DNA of 64,000 nt, taken from NCBI RefSeq assembly GCF_004365915.1, contig NZ_SODI01000001.1, positions 1,674,001 to 1,738,000 of the forward strand, read 5' to 3'. Source of the DNA: Cryobacterium psychrophilum. Its GTDB lineage: Bacteria > Actinomycetota > Actinomycetes > Actinomycetales > Microbacteriaceae. Below are positions 1 through 8,619 of this stretch, piece after piece. The notes beneath the pieces are model-generated. The model searched no databases and had not been told where the DNA came from. It saw only the letters and a list, made by a program, of their open reading frames with translations. The translations under genes and the position numbers were made by a program. Numbering within the stretch: position 1 is the stretch's first letter; each line of letters opens with the position of its first letter.

Positions 1-225
1 GGTGGGCTGCTGCTGCCCCTGACCGATAATGTCCTGAACCTGCTCGCGCACGGCATCCAGCGAGATGCCGAGGCTCTCCAGAGCCTTCGCAGCGACGCCT
101 TCACCCTCGTGAATCAGCCCGAGCAGAATGTGCTCCGTACCGATGTAGTTGTGGTTGAGCATCTTGGCCTCTTCCTGGGCCAAAACGACGACGCGACGAG
201 CTCGGTCGGTAAATCTCTCAAACAT
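1..225 (-). CDS. clpC: ClpC-type Clp ATPase, N-terminal part (runs off the window start)
   Basis: This is the first 75 codons of a Clp/HSP100 ATPase. The protein begins [20 protein letters not shown] and continues with the first Clp-N repeat ([13 protein letters not shown], then [13 protein letters not shown]), which binds adaptors and substrates. The ATPase modules lie beyond base 1. ClpC unfolds proteins for the ClpP protease in the cytosol. The ATG at 223-225 is preceded on the minus strand by a GGGAG ribosome-binding site. In mycobacteria clpC also lies downstream of lysS in the same gene order. Identification is firm from the N-terminal sequence alone. Confidence 0.95.
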   Translation of the reverse strand, partial: MFERFTDRARRVVVLAQEEAKMLNHNYIGTEHILLGLIHEGEGVAAKALESLGISLDAVREQVQDIIGQGQQQPT

Positions 226-379
226 ATGATCGCTCCCTTGGCGCCAGGGCAGTTGGTGCCGTTACATCGAGAATAACGAGACTGCGCGGGCAATGGGCCG
301 ATGTTCGCCCTAGGCGTGACGGATGCTTATCCCGCCCCCTCTTGCGGGGCCCCACCGACGACGTAAATCGACGACGTCG

Positions 380-1843
380 CTACTGCACGGCGGAGGTCAG
401 CCGGGCGAGATTGTCGAGCACGGTGGAACGCAGCGACTGCTTCATCCACGCCTCGAGGGTGAGCTCACGACTGTTCGCCCGGTAACCGTCCTCGACCGCA
501 CGCAGCTCCTGCACGAACGACTCCCCGCGCACCATGAGCGACACCTCCATGTTCAGGCTGAAGGAACGCTGGTCCATGTTGCTCGAGCCGATCACGGCAA
601 CGTCGTCGTCGATCGTGAAGTGCTTGGCATGCAGGATGTACGGTGCCTTGTACATGTAGATCTTCACCCCGGCCCGCAGCAGTTCCTCATAGTACGAACG
701 CTGCGCGTGGTAGACGAGCGCCTGGTCGCCGATCTCCGACACGAACAGTTCCACGTGCAGGCCCCGCTGGGTGGCGGTCGTGATTGCGTACATCATGGCC
801 TCGTCCGGAACGAAGTAGGGGCTCGTGATGACGATGCGGTTCTGGGCGTAGTACAGCAGAGCCAGGAACAGTCGTAGGTTGTTTTCGCCTGTGAACCCGG
901 GGCCGCTCGGCACCACCTGGCAATCGAGGGCAGCGCTGCCAATCTGCGGGTGTACCGGTTCCACATCGCGCGTGAGCAACTCGTTGGTCTCGCTGTACCA
1001 GTCGGTGATGAAGATGGCGTTGAGCCCTGCCACGATCGGGCCCTCGACCCGGGTCATGAGGTCTTTCCATTGCAGGCCCCGGCGAATGTTGCGGCGAATG
1101 TTGTAGGACCGGTCAATGATGTTCTGCGAGCCCATGAAGCCCACGATGCCGTCCACGATGAGGAGTTTGCGATGGTTGCGCAGGTCTGGGCGCTGCCATT
1201 TTCCTTTGAGGGGCTGCAACGGCAACATGAGTTCCCAGTGCACCCCGGACGCGGTCATCCGCTTCTTGGTGCGCCCGAACCCCGGCTTGCGCAGGCATTG
1301 CAGGTGGTCCATGAGCACGCGTACGGTCACGCCGCGCGCGACGGCCCGTTCCATGGCGTCGAAGAACGGGGCCGTGGTGTCGTCGAGGGAGAGGATGTAG
1401 AACTCCACGTGCACGTACTTCGTCGCCGCATCGATGTCCGCGATCATTGCGTCGAACGCGTCCTGGTACCCGCCGATCAGGCTCGCGCTGTTGTCACCCA
1501 CGAGCGGCATCGCCCCGAGGTTGCGGTTGAGTTCCACCACGGATTCCAGCCAGGTCGGCCACGGATGGTCGCGCTGCACGCGTTCCACTCCCTCGGTGCT
1601 TTCGAGGATGAACTGGTTGATCTCGGCCTGCATCGCGAGCCGCTTCTTCGGCAGGGTGCGGTAACCGATGAGCAGGAACAGCAGCACTCCCACATAGGGA
1701 ATGAAGAAGATCGTCAGCAGCCAGGCCATGCCCGACATGGGCCGCCGATTGCGCGGCACGACGATGATCGCCACCACCCTGACAGCGAAGTCAACGACGA
1801 AGGCCAGAAGAACGACGATGGTCGTTCCATCGATGCCGAACAT
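380..1843 (-). CDS. cls: Cardiolipin synthase, phospholipase D superfamily
   Basis: A 487-residue membrane enzyme that joins two phosphatidylglycerol molecules into cardiolipin and glycerol. Two hydrophobic segments lie at about residues 7-30 and 38-60, as in the bacterial Cls N-terminal domain. Two PLD catalytic HxKxxxxD motifs follow: HRKLLIVD at about 224 and HAKHFTID at about 405, each with a GS(Q/S)N tail. Length matches the family. The ATG start lies 5 nt after the stop of the small membrane protein gene upstream, so it is probably the last gene of the lysS-side operon. A phosphatidyl-alcohol variant specificity cannot be excluded. Confidence 0.93.
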   Translation of the reverse strand: MFGIDGTTIVVLLAFVVDFAVRVVAIIVVPRNRRPMSGMAWLLTIFFIPYVGVLLFLLIGYRTLPKKRLAMQAEINQFILESTEGVERVQRDHPWPTWLESVVELNRNLGAMPLVGDNSASLIGGYQDAFDAMIADIDAATKYVHVEFYILSLDDTTAPFFDAMERAVARGVTVRVLMDHLQCLRKPGFGRTKKRMTASGVHWELMLPLQPLKGKWQRPDLRNHRKLLIVDGIVGFMGSQNIIDRSYNIRRNIRRGLQWKDLMTRVEGPIVAGLNAIFITDWYSETNELLTRDVEPVHPQIGSAALDCQVVPSGPGFTGENNLRLFLALLYYAQNRIVITSPYFVPDEAMMYAITTATQRGLHVELFVSEIGDQALVYHAQRSYYEELLRAGVKIYMYKAPYILHAKHFTIDDDVAVIGSSNMDQRSFSLNMEVSLMVRGESFVQELRAVEDGYRANSRELTLEAWMKQSLRSTVLDNLARLTSAVQ

Positions 1844-1848
1844 TCGAA

Positions 1849-2028
1849 TCAGGTGACGGGCTTGTCGAGACCGAGGCGCGCACGCTCTTCGGCCTCGATC
1901 TGGGCATAAACCTTACGTTCGGTGCGGTCGGCGTGGAGAATCGAGCGCAGCAGCATCCAGAACAGCAGCCCCAGAAAAATGGTGGGGATTACTGAAAAGA
2001 GTGCGTTGGCCCAGAAGTTCTCGATCAC
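1849..2028 (-). CDS. Small single-span membrane protein (59 aa), function unknown
   Basis: A GTG-started ORF translating to a 59-residue protein beginning MIENFWANALFSVIPTIFLG, with one transmembrane segment (about residues 9-28) and a charged C-terminal tail (RTERKVYAQIEAEERARLG). It fills the gap between cls and the next small gene with only 5 nt before the cls start, and no alternative frame looks coding. The packing and amphipathic charged tail support a real gene. I do not recognise a function. Similar short membrane proteins are common between lysS and cls-like genes in Microbacteriaceae, but I could not check this. Confidence 0.6.
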   Translation of the reverse strand: MIENFWANALFSVIPTIFLGLLFWMLLRSILHADRTERKVYAQIEAEERARLGLDKPVT

Positions 2029-2044
2029 GCATTCAGACTACCCG

Positions 2045-2188
2045 TTATTTATCGATGAGTCCCATGATGCCGGAGAGTAGGGAATACGCGCCGATGCCGC
2101 CGACGACCACCCAGATGACGATCCGGTTCATCGACGGCGTCTTCGGATCTTTGTCCGGTTGAAGATCGCCCGGCGGCAGAAACGTCAT
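2045..2188 (-). CDS. Small membrane protein (47 aa), function unknown
   Basis: An ATG-started ORF of 47 residues, beginning MTFLPPGDLQPDKDPKTPSM with one hydrophobic helix (about residues 22-44, IVIWVVVGGIGAYSLLSGIM). It starts 2 nt after the lysS stop codon, so it is almost certainly co-transcribed with lysS and perhaps translationally coupled. The short N-terminal cytosolic stretch and single span suggest a small membrane-anchored protein. No function can be assigned. Confidence 0.6.
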   Translation of the reverse strand: MTFLPPGDLQPDKDPKTPSMNRIVIWVVVGGIGAYSLLSGIMGLIDK

Positions 2189-2190
2189 GA

Positions 2191-3711
2191 CTACTTCACC
2201 AGTGGGAAGAGGATGGTCTCACGGATACCGAGGCCGGTGAGGGCCATGAGCATGCGATCGATTCCCATGCCCATTCCACCGGTCGGCGGCATCCCGTGCT
2301 CAAGTGCACGCAGGAACTCCTCGTCCAGGCGCATCGCCTCCGGGTCACCGTCCGCAGCGAGCCGGGCCTGCTCTGCGAAGCGTTCACGCTGCACGACGGG
2401 GTCAACGAGCTCAGAGTACCCGGTGGCGAGTTCGAAACCACGAACGTAGAGGTCCCACTTCTCGACGACTCCCGCAATGGAGCGGTGTCCGCGTACCAGG
2501 GGGCTCGTGTCCACGGGAAAGTCCATCACGAAGGTGGGGCGCGTGAGAGCGCCCTTCACGAAGTGCTCCCACAGCTCTTCGACATACTTTCCGTGGATGG
2601 GGTGATCGATCTCGAGGTCTTCGCGGGCGGCGAGCGCCTTGAGCTCCGCGATCGGGGTGTCGGGCGTGATGACGACACCCGCCGCCGCCGACAGGCTGTC
2701 GTACATGCTGATGCGCGCCCAGTCACCGCCGAGGTCGAATTCGGTGCCATCTGCCCAGGTCACGACGTGCGATCCGGCAATCGCGAACGCGGCGTTCTGA
2801 ATGAGATTCTGCGTCAGGTCGGCGATGGAGTTGTAATCGCCGTAGGCCTCATAGGCCTCGAGCATCGCGAATTCGGGCGAGTGCGTCGAGTCCGCACCCT
2901 CGTTGCGAAAGTTGCGGTTGATCTCGTAGACGCGGTCGATGCCGCCCACGACGGCGCGCTTGAGAAAGAGCTCCGGCGCGATGCGCAGGAACAGTTCGGT
3001 GTCGAACGCGTTGCTGTGCGTGGCGAACGGGCGAGCGGATGCCCCGCCGTGCATGACCTGCAGCATCGGCGTCTCGATCTCGAGAAACTCGAGGTCGGTG
3101 AACGTCTTGCGCAGGCTCGCGACGGCCGTGGACCTCGCGACGACGTTGCGGCGGGCCTGGTCACGGTTGATCAGGTCGAGATAGCGGCTGCGCACGCGGG
3201 TCTCTTCACTGAGTTCGGTGTGCAGGTTGGGGAGGGGCAGCAGCGCCTTCGCGGCGATCTGCCAGTCGCTCACCATGATCGACAGCTCCCCACGGCGGCT
3301 GGAGATGACCTGGCCGGACACGAAGACATGGTCGCCGAGGTCGACGAGGTCTTTCCACTTGGCGAGGGAATCCTCGCCCACCTCACCGAGGGACACCATC
3401 ACCTGGATGCGGGTGCCGTCTCCGGACTGCAGGCTCGCGAAGCACAGCTTGCCGGTGTTGCGGGAGTGGACCACACGGCCGGCGAGGCCGGCGACAACGC
3501 CGGTGACGGCATCCGCTTCAAGACCGCCGAAGCGCGCCCGCACGGCCGGGATCGTGTCGGTCACGGGAACCGAAACCGGGTAGGCACCGCCGGCCGGGGA
3601 CGTCGCCGCAGCGTTCAGGCGCTCGCGCTTACCCAGGCGCACGGCCTTCTGCTCGTTCATCTCAGCGGGGGTGAGCTCTGCGGGATTGAGCTCTGCGGGA
3701 TTGGTGCTCAT
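2191..3711 (-). CDS. lysS: Lysyl-tRNA synthetase, class II
   Basis: The enzyme charges tRNA-Lys with lysine (ATP-dependent, cytosolic). The N-terminal OB-fold anticodon-binding domain is visible (RVVHSRNTGKLCFASLQ, about residues 85-100). The class II catalytic core has motif 2 (FRNEGADSTHSPEFAMLEAY) and motif 3 near the C-terminus (GGMGMGIDRMLM). I chose the ATG at 3709-3711 (506 aa) because GGAG lies 6 nt upstream. The in-frame ATG at 3723 would add METR but has no Shine-Dalgarno sequence. The N-terminus carries a short PAEL/PAEM repeat. In mycobacteria panD and coaX lie between panC and lysS; here the spacing to panC is only about 55 nt and neither is present. Confidence 0.96.
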   Translation of the reverse strand: MSTNPAELNPAELTPAEMNEQKAVRLGKRERLNAAATSPAGGAYPVSVPVTDTIPAVRARFGGLEADAVTGVVAGLAGRVVHSRNTGKLCFASLQSGDGTRIQVMVSLGEVGEDSLAKWKDLVDLGDHVFVSGQVISSRRGELSIMVSDWQIAAKALLPLPNLHTELSEETRVRSRYLDLINRDQARRNVVARSTAVASLRKTFTDLEFLEIETPMLQVMHGGASARPFATHSNAFDTELFLRIAPELFLKRAVVGGIDRVYEINRNFRNEGADSTHSPEFAMLEAYEAYGDYNSIADLTQNLIQNAAFAIAGSHVVTWADGTEFDLGGDWARISMYDSLSAAAGVVITPDTPIAELKALAAREDLEIDHPIHGKYVEELWEHFVKGALTRPTFVMDFPVDTSPLVRGHRSIAGVVEKWDLYVRGFELATGYSELVDPVVQRERFAEQARLAADGDPEAMRLDEEFLRALEHGMPPTGGMGMGIDRMLMALTGLGIRETILFPLVK

Positions 3712-3765
3712 GCGGGTCTCCATTGCGGTGCGGGCTGTGTCTGGTGCGGTGTCTGGTGGGGGTCG

Positions 3766-4647
3766 TTACGCCACGTCGAGTGACACGTTGTCGATGAGCC
3801 TCGTGCCGCCCACGAGAGCGGCCACGAGCATCCGGGCCGGCCCGACATGCTCTGCCCCAACGGGAAGGAACGTGTGCGGGTGAACGACAACGAGATAGTC
3901 CAGCTTAACCAGCGGCTGGGGGTCGATGAGCGCATGGGCCGCGGCGAGTGCGGCGACGGAGCCTCCGGCCGCCGCCGACTGGGCGCTCGTCAGGCCCGCA
4001 TAGAGCGCGGCGGCGGCGTGGAGCTGGGCTTCGTTCAGGTTGCGGTTGCGGCTCGACAGGGCCAGTCCGCTCGCCTCGCGAACGGTGGGGACGACGTCAA
4101 TCGCCACGCGTACGTTCAGGTCGGTCACCATGCTCTGCGCGAGGAACACCTGCTGGGCGTCCTTCTGGCCGAACACCGCCGTGTCGGGGGTCACAATATT
4201 GAGGAGCTTCGCGACCACGGTGAGCATGCCATCGAAGTGCCCGGGGCGGGACGCGCCCTCGAGGAGCGAAGCGATGGGACCGGCCGTGACCCGGGTGCCG
4301 TTGCTCGGCTCCGGGTACATCTCGTGGGCGCTCGGTGCGAAGACGAAGGTCACGTCCTCCGCTGCGAGGGCCTGCAGGTCGGCCGCGAACGTGCGCGGGT
4401 AGCGGTCGAGGTCCTCGTTCACACCGAACTGAAGCGGGTTGACGAAGATGGAGACGACGACGATGTCGCCGAGCTGCCTGGCGCGCCGAATGAGCGCGAG
4501 GTGCCCCTCGTGCAGGGCGCCCATCGTGGGAACGAGCACCACGCGCGTATCGCCGCCGACCATGGCCGCCGAGTCCCGGGTCTCGCCCACTCGATTGCGC
4601 AGTTCGTCAATGGTGCCAATGACTTCTGGCATGGTGAGCACAGTCAC
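3766..4647 (-). CDS. panC: Pantothenate synthetase
   Basis: It condenses pantoate and beta-alanine with ATP to give pantothenate, the coenzyme A precursor. Family motifs are all present in 293 residues: VPTMGALHEGHLALIRRAR (HxGH nucleotide-binding site, about residue 40), VSIFVNPLQFG, FGQKDAQQVFL and the KxSSRN-type LALSSRNRNL. The GTG start overlaps the stop of the DUF2520 gene by 4 nt (GTGA), so the two are probably translationally coupled. Length is normal for the family. A panD gene, often next to panC, is not in this cluster. Confidence 0.95.
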   Translation of the reverse strand: MTVLTMPEVIGTIDELRNRVGETRDSAAMVGGDTRVVLVPTMGALHEGHLALIRRARQLGDIVVVSIFVNPLQFGVNEDLDRYPRTFAADLQALAAEDVTFVFAPSAHEMYPEPSNGTRVTAGPIASLLEGASRPGHFDGMLTVVAKLLNIVTPDTAVFGQKDAQQVFLAQSMVTDLNVRVAIDVVPTVREASGLALSSRNRNLNEAQLHAAAALYAGLTSAQSAAAGGSVAALAAAHALIDPQPLVKLDYLVVVHPHTFLPVGAEHVGPARMLVAALVGGTRLIDNVSLDVA

Positions 4648-5438
4648 TCGTCCTCCGGGTCGTGGTCGTCGAATGGTTCGCGTGGGCCGTCGTCAAGCCT
4701 GTCACGAAGCACACTCTCCTGCAGACCGTCGAGGCCCGACAGATCGACCGAATCGGCGCCGATCCGACCGAGGGCATTCTCCATGGCCGAGCGCACGAGC
4801 GGGCCGATGACGGCACCCGGCTGCTCGATGCCGATGTCAGCGAGCAGCCGGGTGGCCTGCTCCACGATCGACGTGGAGAAGGCTGTGGCCGTCTCCACTG
4901 CTTCGGCGTAGCTCTCCCGATCGCCCTCGGACACGACGATGGGTTCCCCACCCATCTCCACCACGAGGGCCTGCCCGATGGGCAACACCGGAGTGGGCGC
5001 CGTCACGGCAAAGTAGCTGTCCGAGAGCCGCGTGAGGTCGAGGCTCGTGCCGGTGAACGCCATCGCCGGATGAATGGCCAGCGGGATGGCGCCGCCGGCG
5101 AGGGCGGGAGCGAGCACCGCCGTACCGAACCTGGCCGAGGTGTGGAGTACCAGCTGTCCGGGCTGCCAGGTCTTGGTGGCCGCGAGGCCCGCCACCAGGC
5201 CCGCCAACTCGGCATCCGGCACCGCGAGGATGACGAGCTCGCTTCGTTCCACAATCTGCGGCACCGTGAGGATAGGCACGAGCGGCAGGATCGCTTCGGC
5301 TCGATCACGGCTCGACTGGGAAATGGCGTTGATGCCGACGATGGCGTGTCCTGCGCCGGCGAGAGCAGCGCCGAGGATCGGGCCGACCCGGCCAGCGCCG
5401 ATGATGCCGACGCCGAGCCGTCCTGGTCGTTGAATCAT
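4644..5438 (-). CDS. Rossmann-fold protein with DUF2520 C-terminal domain
   Basis: A 264-residue protein with an N-terminal NAD(P)-binding Rossmann domain (LGVGIIGAGRVGPILGAALA at residues 8-27, matching GxGxxG) and a helical C-terminal half as in 6-phosphogluconate-dehydrogenase-like and DUF2520 proteins. The same gene type precedes panC in mycobacteria, so a reductase role near pantothenate synthesis is often suspected, but no substrate is established. It is coupled on both sides: its ATG overlaps the PH-protein stop and its stop overlaps the panC start. Ketopantoate reductase activity is possible but unproven. Confidence 0.8.
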   Translation of the reverse strand: MIQRPGRLGVGIIGAGRVGPILGAALAGAGHAIVGINAISQSSRDRAEAILPLVPILTVPQIVERSELVILAVPDAELAGLVAGLAATKTWQPGQLVLHTSARFGTAVLAPALAGGAIPLAIHPAMAFTGTSLDLTRLSDSYFAVTAPTPVLPIGQALVVEMGGEPIVVSEGDRESYAEAVETATAFSTSIVEQATRLLADIGIEQPGAVIGPLVRSAMENALGRIGADSVDLSGLDGLQESVLRDRLDDGPREPFDDHDPEDE

Positions 5439-7096
5439 GCGGCTGGTCCTGTCATGTCGTTGGTGTCGTTGGTGTCGTTGGTGTCGTTGGTGTCGTTGGT
5501 GTCGTTGGTGTCGTTGGTGTCGATTTCCGCCGCAGCGATGGCGCCGCTGGAGACGAGTTCGAACAGGCGCACGGCCTCGAGCCGGTCCATAACACTAACC
5601 GTGGCCGACACCGGGCCGCTCACGGTGTGCAGCGCGGCCGTGGCGAGGCGCAATCGCCGCTGGAGCGGACCCTGCGAGATACGCACGCTCTGCAATCGCG
5701 CGAGCGGTACGAGCACCAGTTCACGGGACAGCACTCCTCGACGCAGCAGCGCGACGCCCCGGCTCATCGCGTATCCCGTGCGTCGCCAGGAGAATGGTCG
5801 CAGCCAGGCGGCCGCCCGCGGAGCGTTGACGAAGCCGTCACAGCCGCCCTTTGAGCGCAGGCCCCGTTCAATCAGGTCCCTCTGCTGCCCGCCGGCGAAG
5901 CCTGGCACGAGCAGTTCCAGTACCTGGGACACGTCGTCGATGGTGCCGACCGGCAACGTGACCGTGTTCGCCGTGCCGGCCGCGCCCGCGTTGGAGGAAT
6001 GCCCGGCCTTGTTGACCTGCACCTGCCACCAGCCGAACGGCCGCCACAGCAACGGCTGCGACACGCCAATGGCATGGATGCGACCACTGGGCAGGGTCTC
6101 GCTGCTCGTGGACAACAGGCCGAAACCAACTCGAACTCCCTCGTTCGTCGCCGCGATGCTGTAGCGCAGGGACCTCGTGAAGCGGGAGTAGTAGAAACCG
6201 AAGCTGCCGATGAGGCCGGGCAGAATGGCGAACAGCAACCACTCGGGGCCGCCGACCACCGCACTCACAATCACGGCCGCGATCGCCAGCAGCACAAACA
6301 CCGTGAATCCGCTGCAGACGACGGAGCCGATGAGCCGGCCGGGAGGAATGCGCACGACCGACTCCGGCGGTGCGGCGTTGGGATCGAGTTCGGGGGCCAA
6401 AAACTCGTTCACCCGCGAGTGGGCCAGATCACCAAACGTGGCGCCGGCGCCCGCAGGAACAGCGGATGCCGGGAGGCCGGGCACCGAGGCATCCGCCAGG
6501 CCGGACTGACGCAGCCCGGAGGCGAGTCGCAGGATGTCGCGGCGCAGGCCGTCGGCGAGGGAGGAGCCGAGGTACGCGAGCTGCACGTTGCCGTCCTGTC
6601 CCGCCACGCTCACCTCGAGGCGCGCCGCACCGAACAGGCGCGGAATGAACGGGCGCACCAGGTTGACGCCCTGCACACGGTCGAGGCGGGCGCGGCGGCT
6701 ACTGCGGAAGACGACGCCACTGCGCACCTCCACGACCTCCGAGGTCACCCGGAAAGTGTGCATGCGCCACGAGAGCGTGAACACAATGAGGATGACGATG
6801 AGCGCAACCGCGACGCCGAGCAGCGCCCAGCCCACCGCGCCGTTGTCGACGATGGCATCGATGGGGTCATTGCCGTAGGTCGGCTCGTTGAAAAAGATGG
6901 CGAGCAGGCGTTCGCGCAGGTTGGCGATGACGAAACCGAGAACGGCCAAAATGAAGATTCCGCCGCGCAGCAGCGGGGTCGCCGGGTGCAGCCGATGCCA
7001 CTGGCCGTCGGTGACCCCGGGCACCGTGAGCGACACGCCAAGGTCGGTCGGCGGCCCGGCCACCGGCTCCGCCTCCGGAGGCTCGTCGGGCGTCAC
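5435..7096 (-). CDS. Membrane protein with repeated bacterial PH (bPH2/DUF304) domains, YdbT-like
   Basis: A 553-residue membrane protein. It has an N-terminal hydrophobic hairpin (about residues 45-115), a first bPH2 domain (about 115-185, with RLDRVQGVNLVRPFIPRLFG), a second pair of membrane segments (about 245-300), and further bPH2-like modules (about 310-400 and 440-525). The architecture resembles Bacillus YdbT, which pairs with a smaller YdbS-like partner. The gene just upstream is that partner. The C-terminus ends in an (Asn-Asp-Thr)n tract encoded by seven perfect 9-bp repeats, which is unlike the rest of the gene. GTG start, overlapping the upstream stop by 4 nt. Function is unknown beyond membrane association. 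Confidence 0.8.
   Translation of the reverse strand: MTPDEPPEAEPVAGPPTDLGVSLTVPGVTDGQWHRLHPATPLLRGGIFILAVLGFVIANLRERLLAIFFNEPTYGNDPIDAIVDNGAVGWALLGVAVALIVILIVFTLSWRMHTFRVTSEVVEVRSGVVFRSSRRARLDRVQGVNLVRPFIPRLFGAARLEVSVAGQDGNVQLAYLGSSLADGLRRDILRLASGLRQSGLADASVPGLPASAVPAGAGATFGDLAHSRVNEFLAPELDPNAAPPESVVRIPPGRLIGSVVCSGFTVFVLLAIAAVIVSAVVGGPEWLLFAILPGLIGSFGFYYSRFTRSLRYSIAATNEGVRVGFGLLSTSSETLPSGRIHAIGVSQPLLWRPFGWWQVQVNKAGHSSNAGAAGTANTVTLPVGTIDDVSQVLELLVPGFAGGQQRDLIERGLRSKGGCDGFVNAPRAAAWLRPFSWRRTGYAMSRGVALLRRGVLSRELVLVPLARLQSVRISQGPLQRRLRLATAALHTVSGPVSATVSVMDRLEAVRLFELVSSGAIAAAEIDTNDTNDTNDTNDTNDTNDTNDMTGPAA
5456..5518. repeat. 9-bp microsatellite, seven perfect units
   Basis: The plus-strand unit GTCGTTGGT is repeated seven times without mismatch, followed by a partial unit. 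On the minus strand it encodes a Thr-Asn-Asp tract at the C-terminus of the PH-domain protein. Because the unit is a multiple of three, gain or loss of units changes only tail length and leaves the frame intact. Confidence 0.97.
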
Positions 7097-7620
7097 AGTC
7101 CAGCCCGGCGACTCTCGGCGAGTTGTACGAGGCGATCACGCAGGCTCTCGGCGTCGGCGTCGTCGAGTCCGGGGATCTCAACGCCCGTGGCGGCAGCGGC
7201 CGTGACGAACTTGAGGTCAGCGAGCCCGAGCCAGCGCGCCACGGGGCCACGGGTGATGTCGACAAGCTGCATGCGCCCGTAGGGAACCGCGACGAAGCGC
7301 TGGAACATGATCCCGCGGCGAAACAGCAGGTCGTCGTCGCGCAGCTGGTAGCCGATGGAACGCACACGGCGCGGCTCAAACGCCACGCTCACGATGGTGA
7401 TGACCGCAATGGCCAGCCCCACGTACAGCGCCCACGTCTGGTTAGCGAGAAGCCAGACCAGCGTGGCAGCGCCGCAGAGCACGAGGCCGAAGAGAATGCT
7501 GCCGACGATCTCCACCACGACGTAGCGCGGGGCCACCCGCTGCCACTCCCCCACGTGTGGCACGTCGAACCGCACAGACCCGTTCGGTTCAGACTCGTTG
7601 GCCACCCGGAACATCTCCAC
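7093..7620 (-). CDS. bPH2/DUF304 membrane protein, YdbS-like
   Basis: A 175-residue protein with two membrane helices (about residues 28-70) followed by one bPH2 domain (about 80-150; YQLRDDDLLFRRGIMFQRF, then VPYGRMQLVDITRGP, a typical DUF304 signature). It is the small partner of the larger PH protein downstream, with which it overlaps by 4 nt. The GTG at 7620 gives the longest form. An ATG two codons later (7614) is equally possible. Either start overlaps the end of the DUF3180 gene by about 30 nt. In the mycobacterial gene order a similar small membrane protein occupies this place. No biochemical role is established. Confidence 0.78.
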   Translation of the reverse strand: MEMFRVANESEPNGSVRFDVPHVGEWQRVAPRYVVVEIVGSILFGLVLCGAATLVWLLANQTWALYVGLAIAVITIVSVAFEPRRVRSIGYQLRDDDLLFRRGIMFQRFVAVPYGRMQLVDITRGPVARWLGLADLKFVTAAAATGVEIPGLDDADAESLRDRLVQLAESRRAGL

Positions 7621-8083
7621 TCAGTTTGTCTCTGTTTTGCTCGTCATCGTCGGGAGGCAGCGTGCAGAAATATTCGGCCACCAGCCCTCCCACCAGCAGC
7701 AGAAGGGCACCGATCCCCGCTGTGATCGTGAGCCACAACGATGGTAGCGCCGCGACAACCGTGCGGGTGAGAATGTAGGTGACAATGCCGAGCGCCGTGC
7801 CGAGCAGCACCGCGCCGCTCAGGCTAGACGCCTTCGACAGCACGGCCACGCGCATGGCCCAGAACGGGTCCACGCGGCGGGTGCCGCGGCGTCTGATCGA
7901 CCGGCGCACCCGCCAGGCCAGGCTCACCACAATGACCGCCATCACGGCGAGGGTGAGCGGCAGGCTCGCGGGCGGCACGATGATGGCCGAACCGGATGCC
8001 ACGGCACCGATTTCCAGCAGAAATCCGATAACGAGACCCAGCAGTCCGAGCCCGATGAGCGGTGTCGCGTGCGTGCGCTTCAT
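7589..8083 (-). CDS. DUF3180 family membrane protein
   Basis: A 164-residue integral membrane protein beginning MKRTHATPLIGLGLLGLVIG. Four hydrophobic segments are visible: about residues 8-30, 37-57, 83-108 and 118-143. Position directly after folK matches DUF3180 proteins in actinobacterial folate clusters. The ATG at 8081-8083 overlaps the folK stop (ATGA), which fixes the start. A longer reading from 8194 would run antiparallel to no known domain and lies inside folK. Function is unknown; a structural or transport role in the membrane is only a guess. Confidence 0.75.
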   Translation of the reverse strand: MKRTHATPLIGLGLLGLVIGFLLEIGAVASGSAIIVPPASLPLTLAVMAVIVVSLAWRVRRSIRRRGTRRVDPFWAMRVAVLSKASSLSGAVLLGTALGIVTYILTRTVVAALPSLWLTITAGIGALLLLVGGLVAEYFCTLPPDDDEQNRDKLSGDVPGGQRV

Positions 8084-8619
8084 AGCGTTGCCCCCGTTGC
8101 ACGGGCCGGCACGACAGTGTTGTCCGTGGCGGCGAGCAGGTCGCGCACAAGTCCACGGCCGGGGACGGCGGCATCCGCGTCGAGGCGCAGCCACGGCGCG
8201 AGCACGAAGTCACGCTCCCAGGCGCGGGGGTGAGGCAGGGTGAGGCGAGCAGTGTCGAGTTCAAGATCGTCAACGGCAATGATGTCGATGTCGAGCGTGC
8301 GATCGCCCCACCGTTCCGCGCGTACGCGCCCATGGCGCGCCTCGATGTCGTTCACGGCATCGAGCAGGTCGACCGCCTCACCGGCATACCGGCCCGTCAC
8401 CACGGAGTTCAGGTAGCGCGGAGCGGTGTCATCGACACCGTCAGGTTTGACCGCGACCGATTCGAACGCGGGTGAGACGCCGGTCAGATCGAAGCCGGTC
8501 AGGTCGGCGAGGTCATGTGCGGCCGAGGCAAGTGTCGCGGCCCGGTCTCCGAGATTGCTGCCGAGCGCCAGAACGACGTGCGCCCGCCCTGGAACCGGCG
8601 GCACGGGGAGAGCGCTCAT
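8080..8619 (-). CDS. folK: 2-amino-4-hydroxy-6-hydroxymethyldihydropteridine pyrophosphokinase
   Basis: This enzyme transfers pyrophosphate from ATP to 6-hydroxymethyl-7,8-dihydropterin, the step before FolP in folate synthesis. HPPK motifs are clear in 179 residues: VVLALGSNLGDRAATL near residue 16, the WGDRTLDIDIIAVDDLEL block at about 103-120 and LPHPRAWERDFVLAPW at about 128-143. The start overlaps the folB stop by 4 nt and the stop overlaps the DUF3180 start, so it is translated within the fol operon. Confidence 0.95.
   Translation of the reverse strand: MSALPVPPVPGRAHVVLALGSNLGDRAATLASAAHDLADLTGFDLTGVSPAFESVAVKPDGVDDTAPRYLNSVVTGRYAGEAVDLLDAVNDIEARHGRVRAERWGDRTLDIDIIAVDDLELDTARLTLPHPRAWERDFVLAPWLRLDADAAVPGRGLVRDLLAATDNTVVPARATGATL

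Noticed and set aside
331..352. GCCCC/GGGGC hairpin downstream of the cardiolipin synthase gene
   Set aside because: Only a 5-bp stem without a U-tract on the minus strand; too weak to list as a terminator.
2296..3783. Long plus-strand open frame opposite lysS
   Set aside because: High-GC antisense shadow: charged low-complexity protein with no family signature, while lysS is unmistakable on the other strand.
3847..4911. Long plus-strand open frame opposite panC
   Set aside because: Antisense shadow across two conserved genes; no ribosome-binding site and no recognisable domain.
5999..7282. 427-codon plus-strand frame opposite the PH-domain gene
   Set aside because: Arg/Glu/His-rich composition typical of a complementary frame to a membrane protein gene; no motifs.
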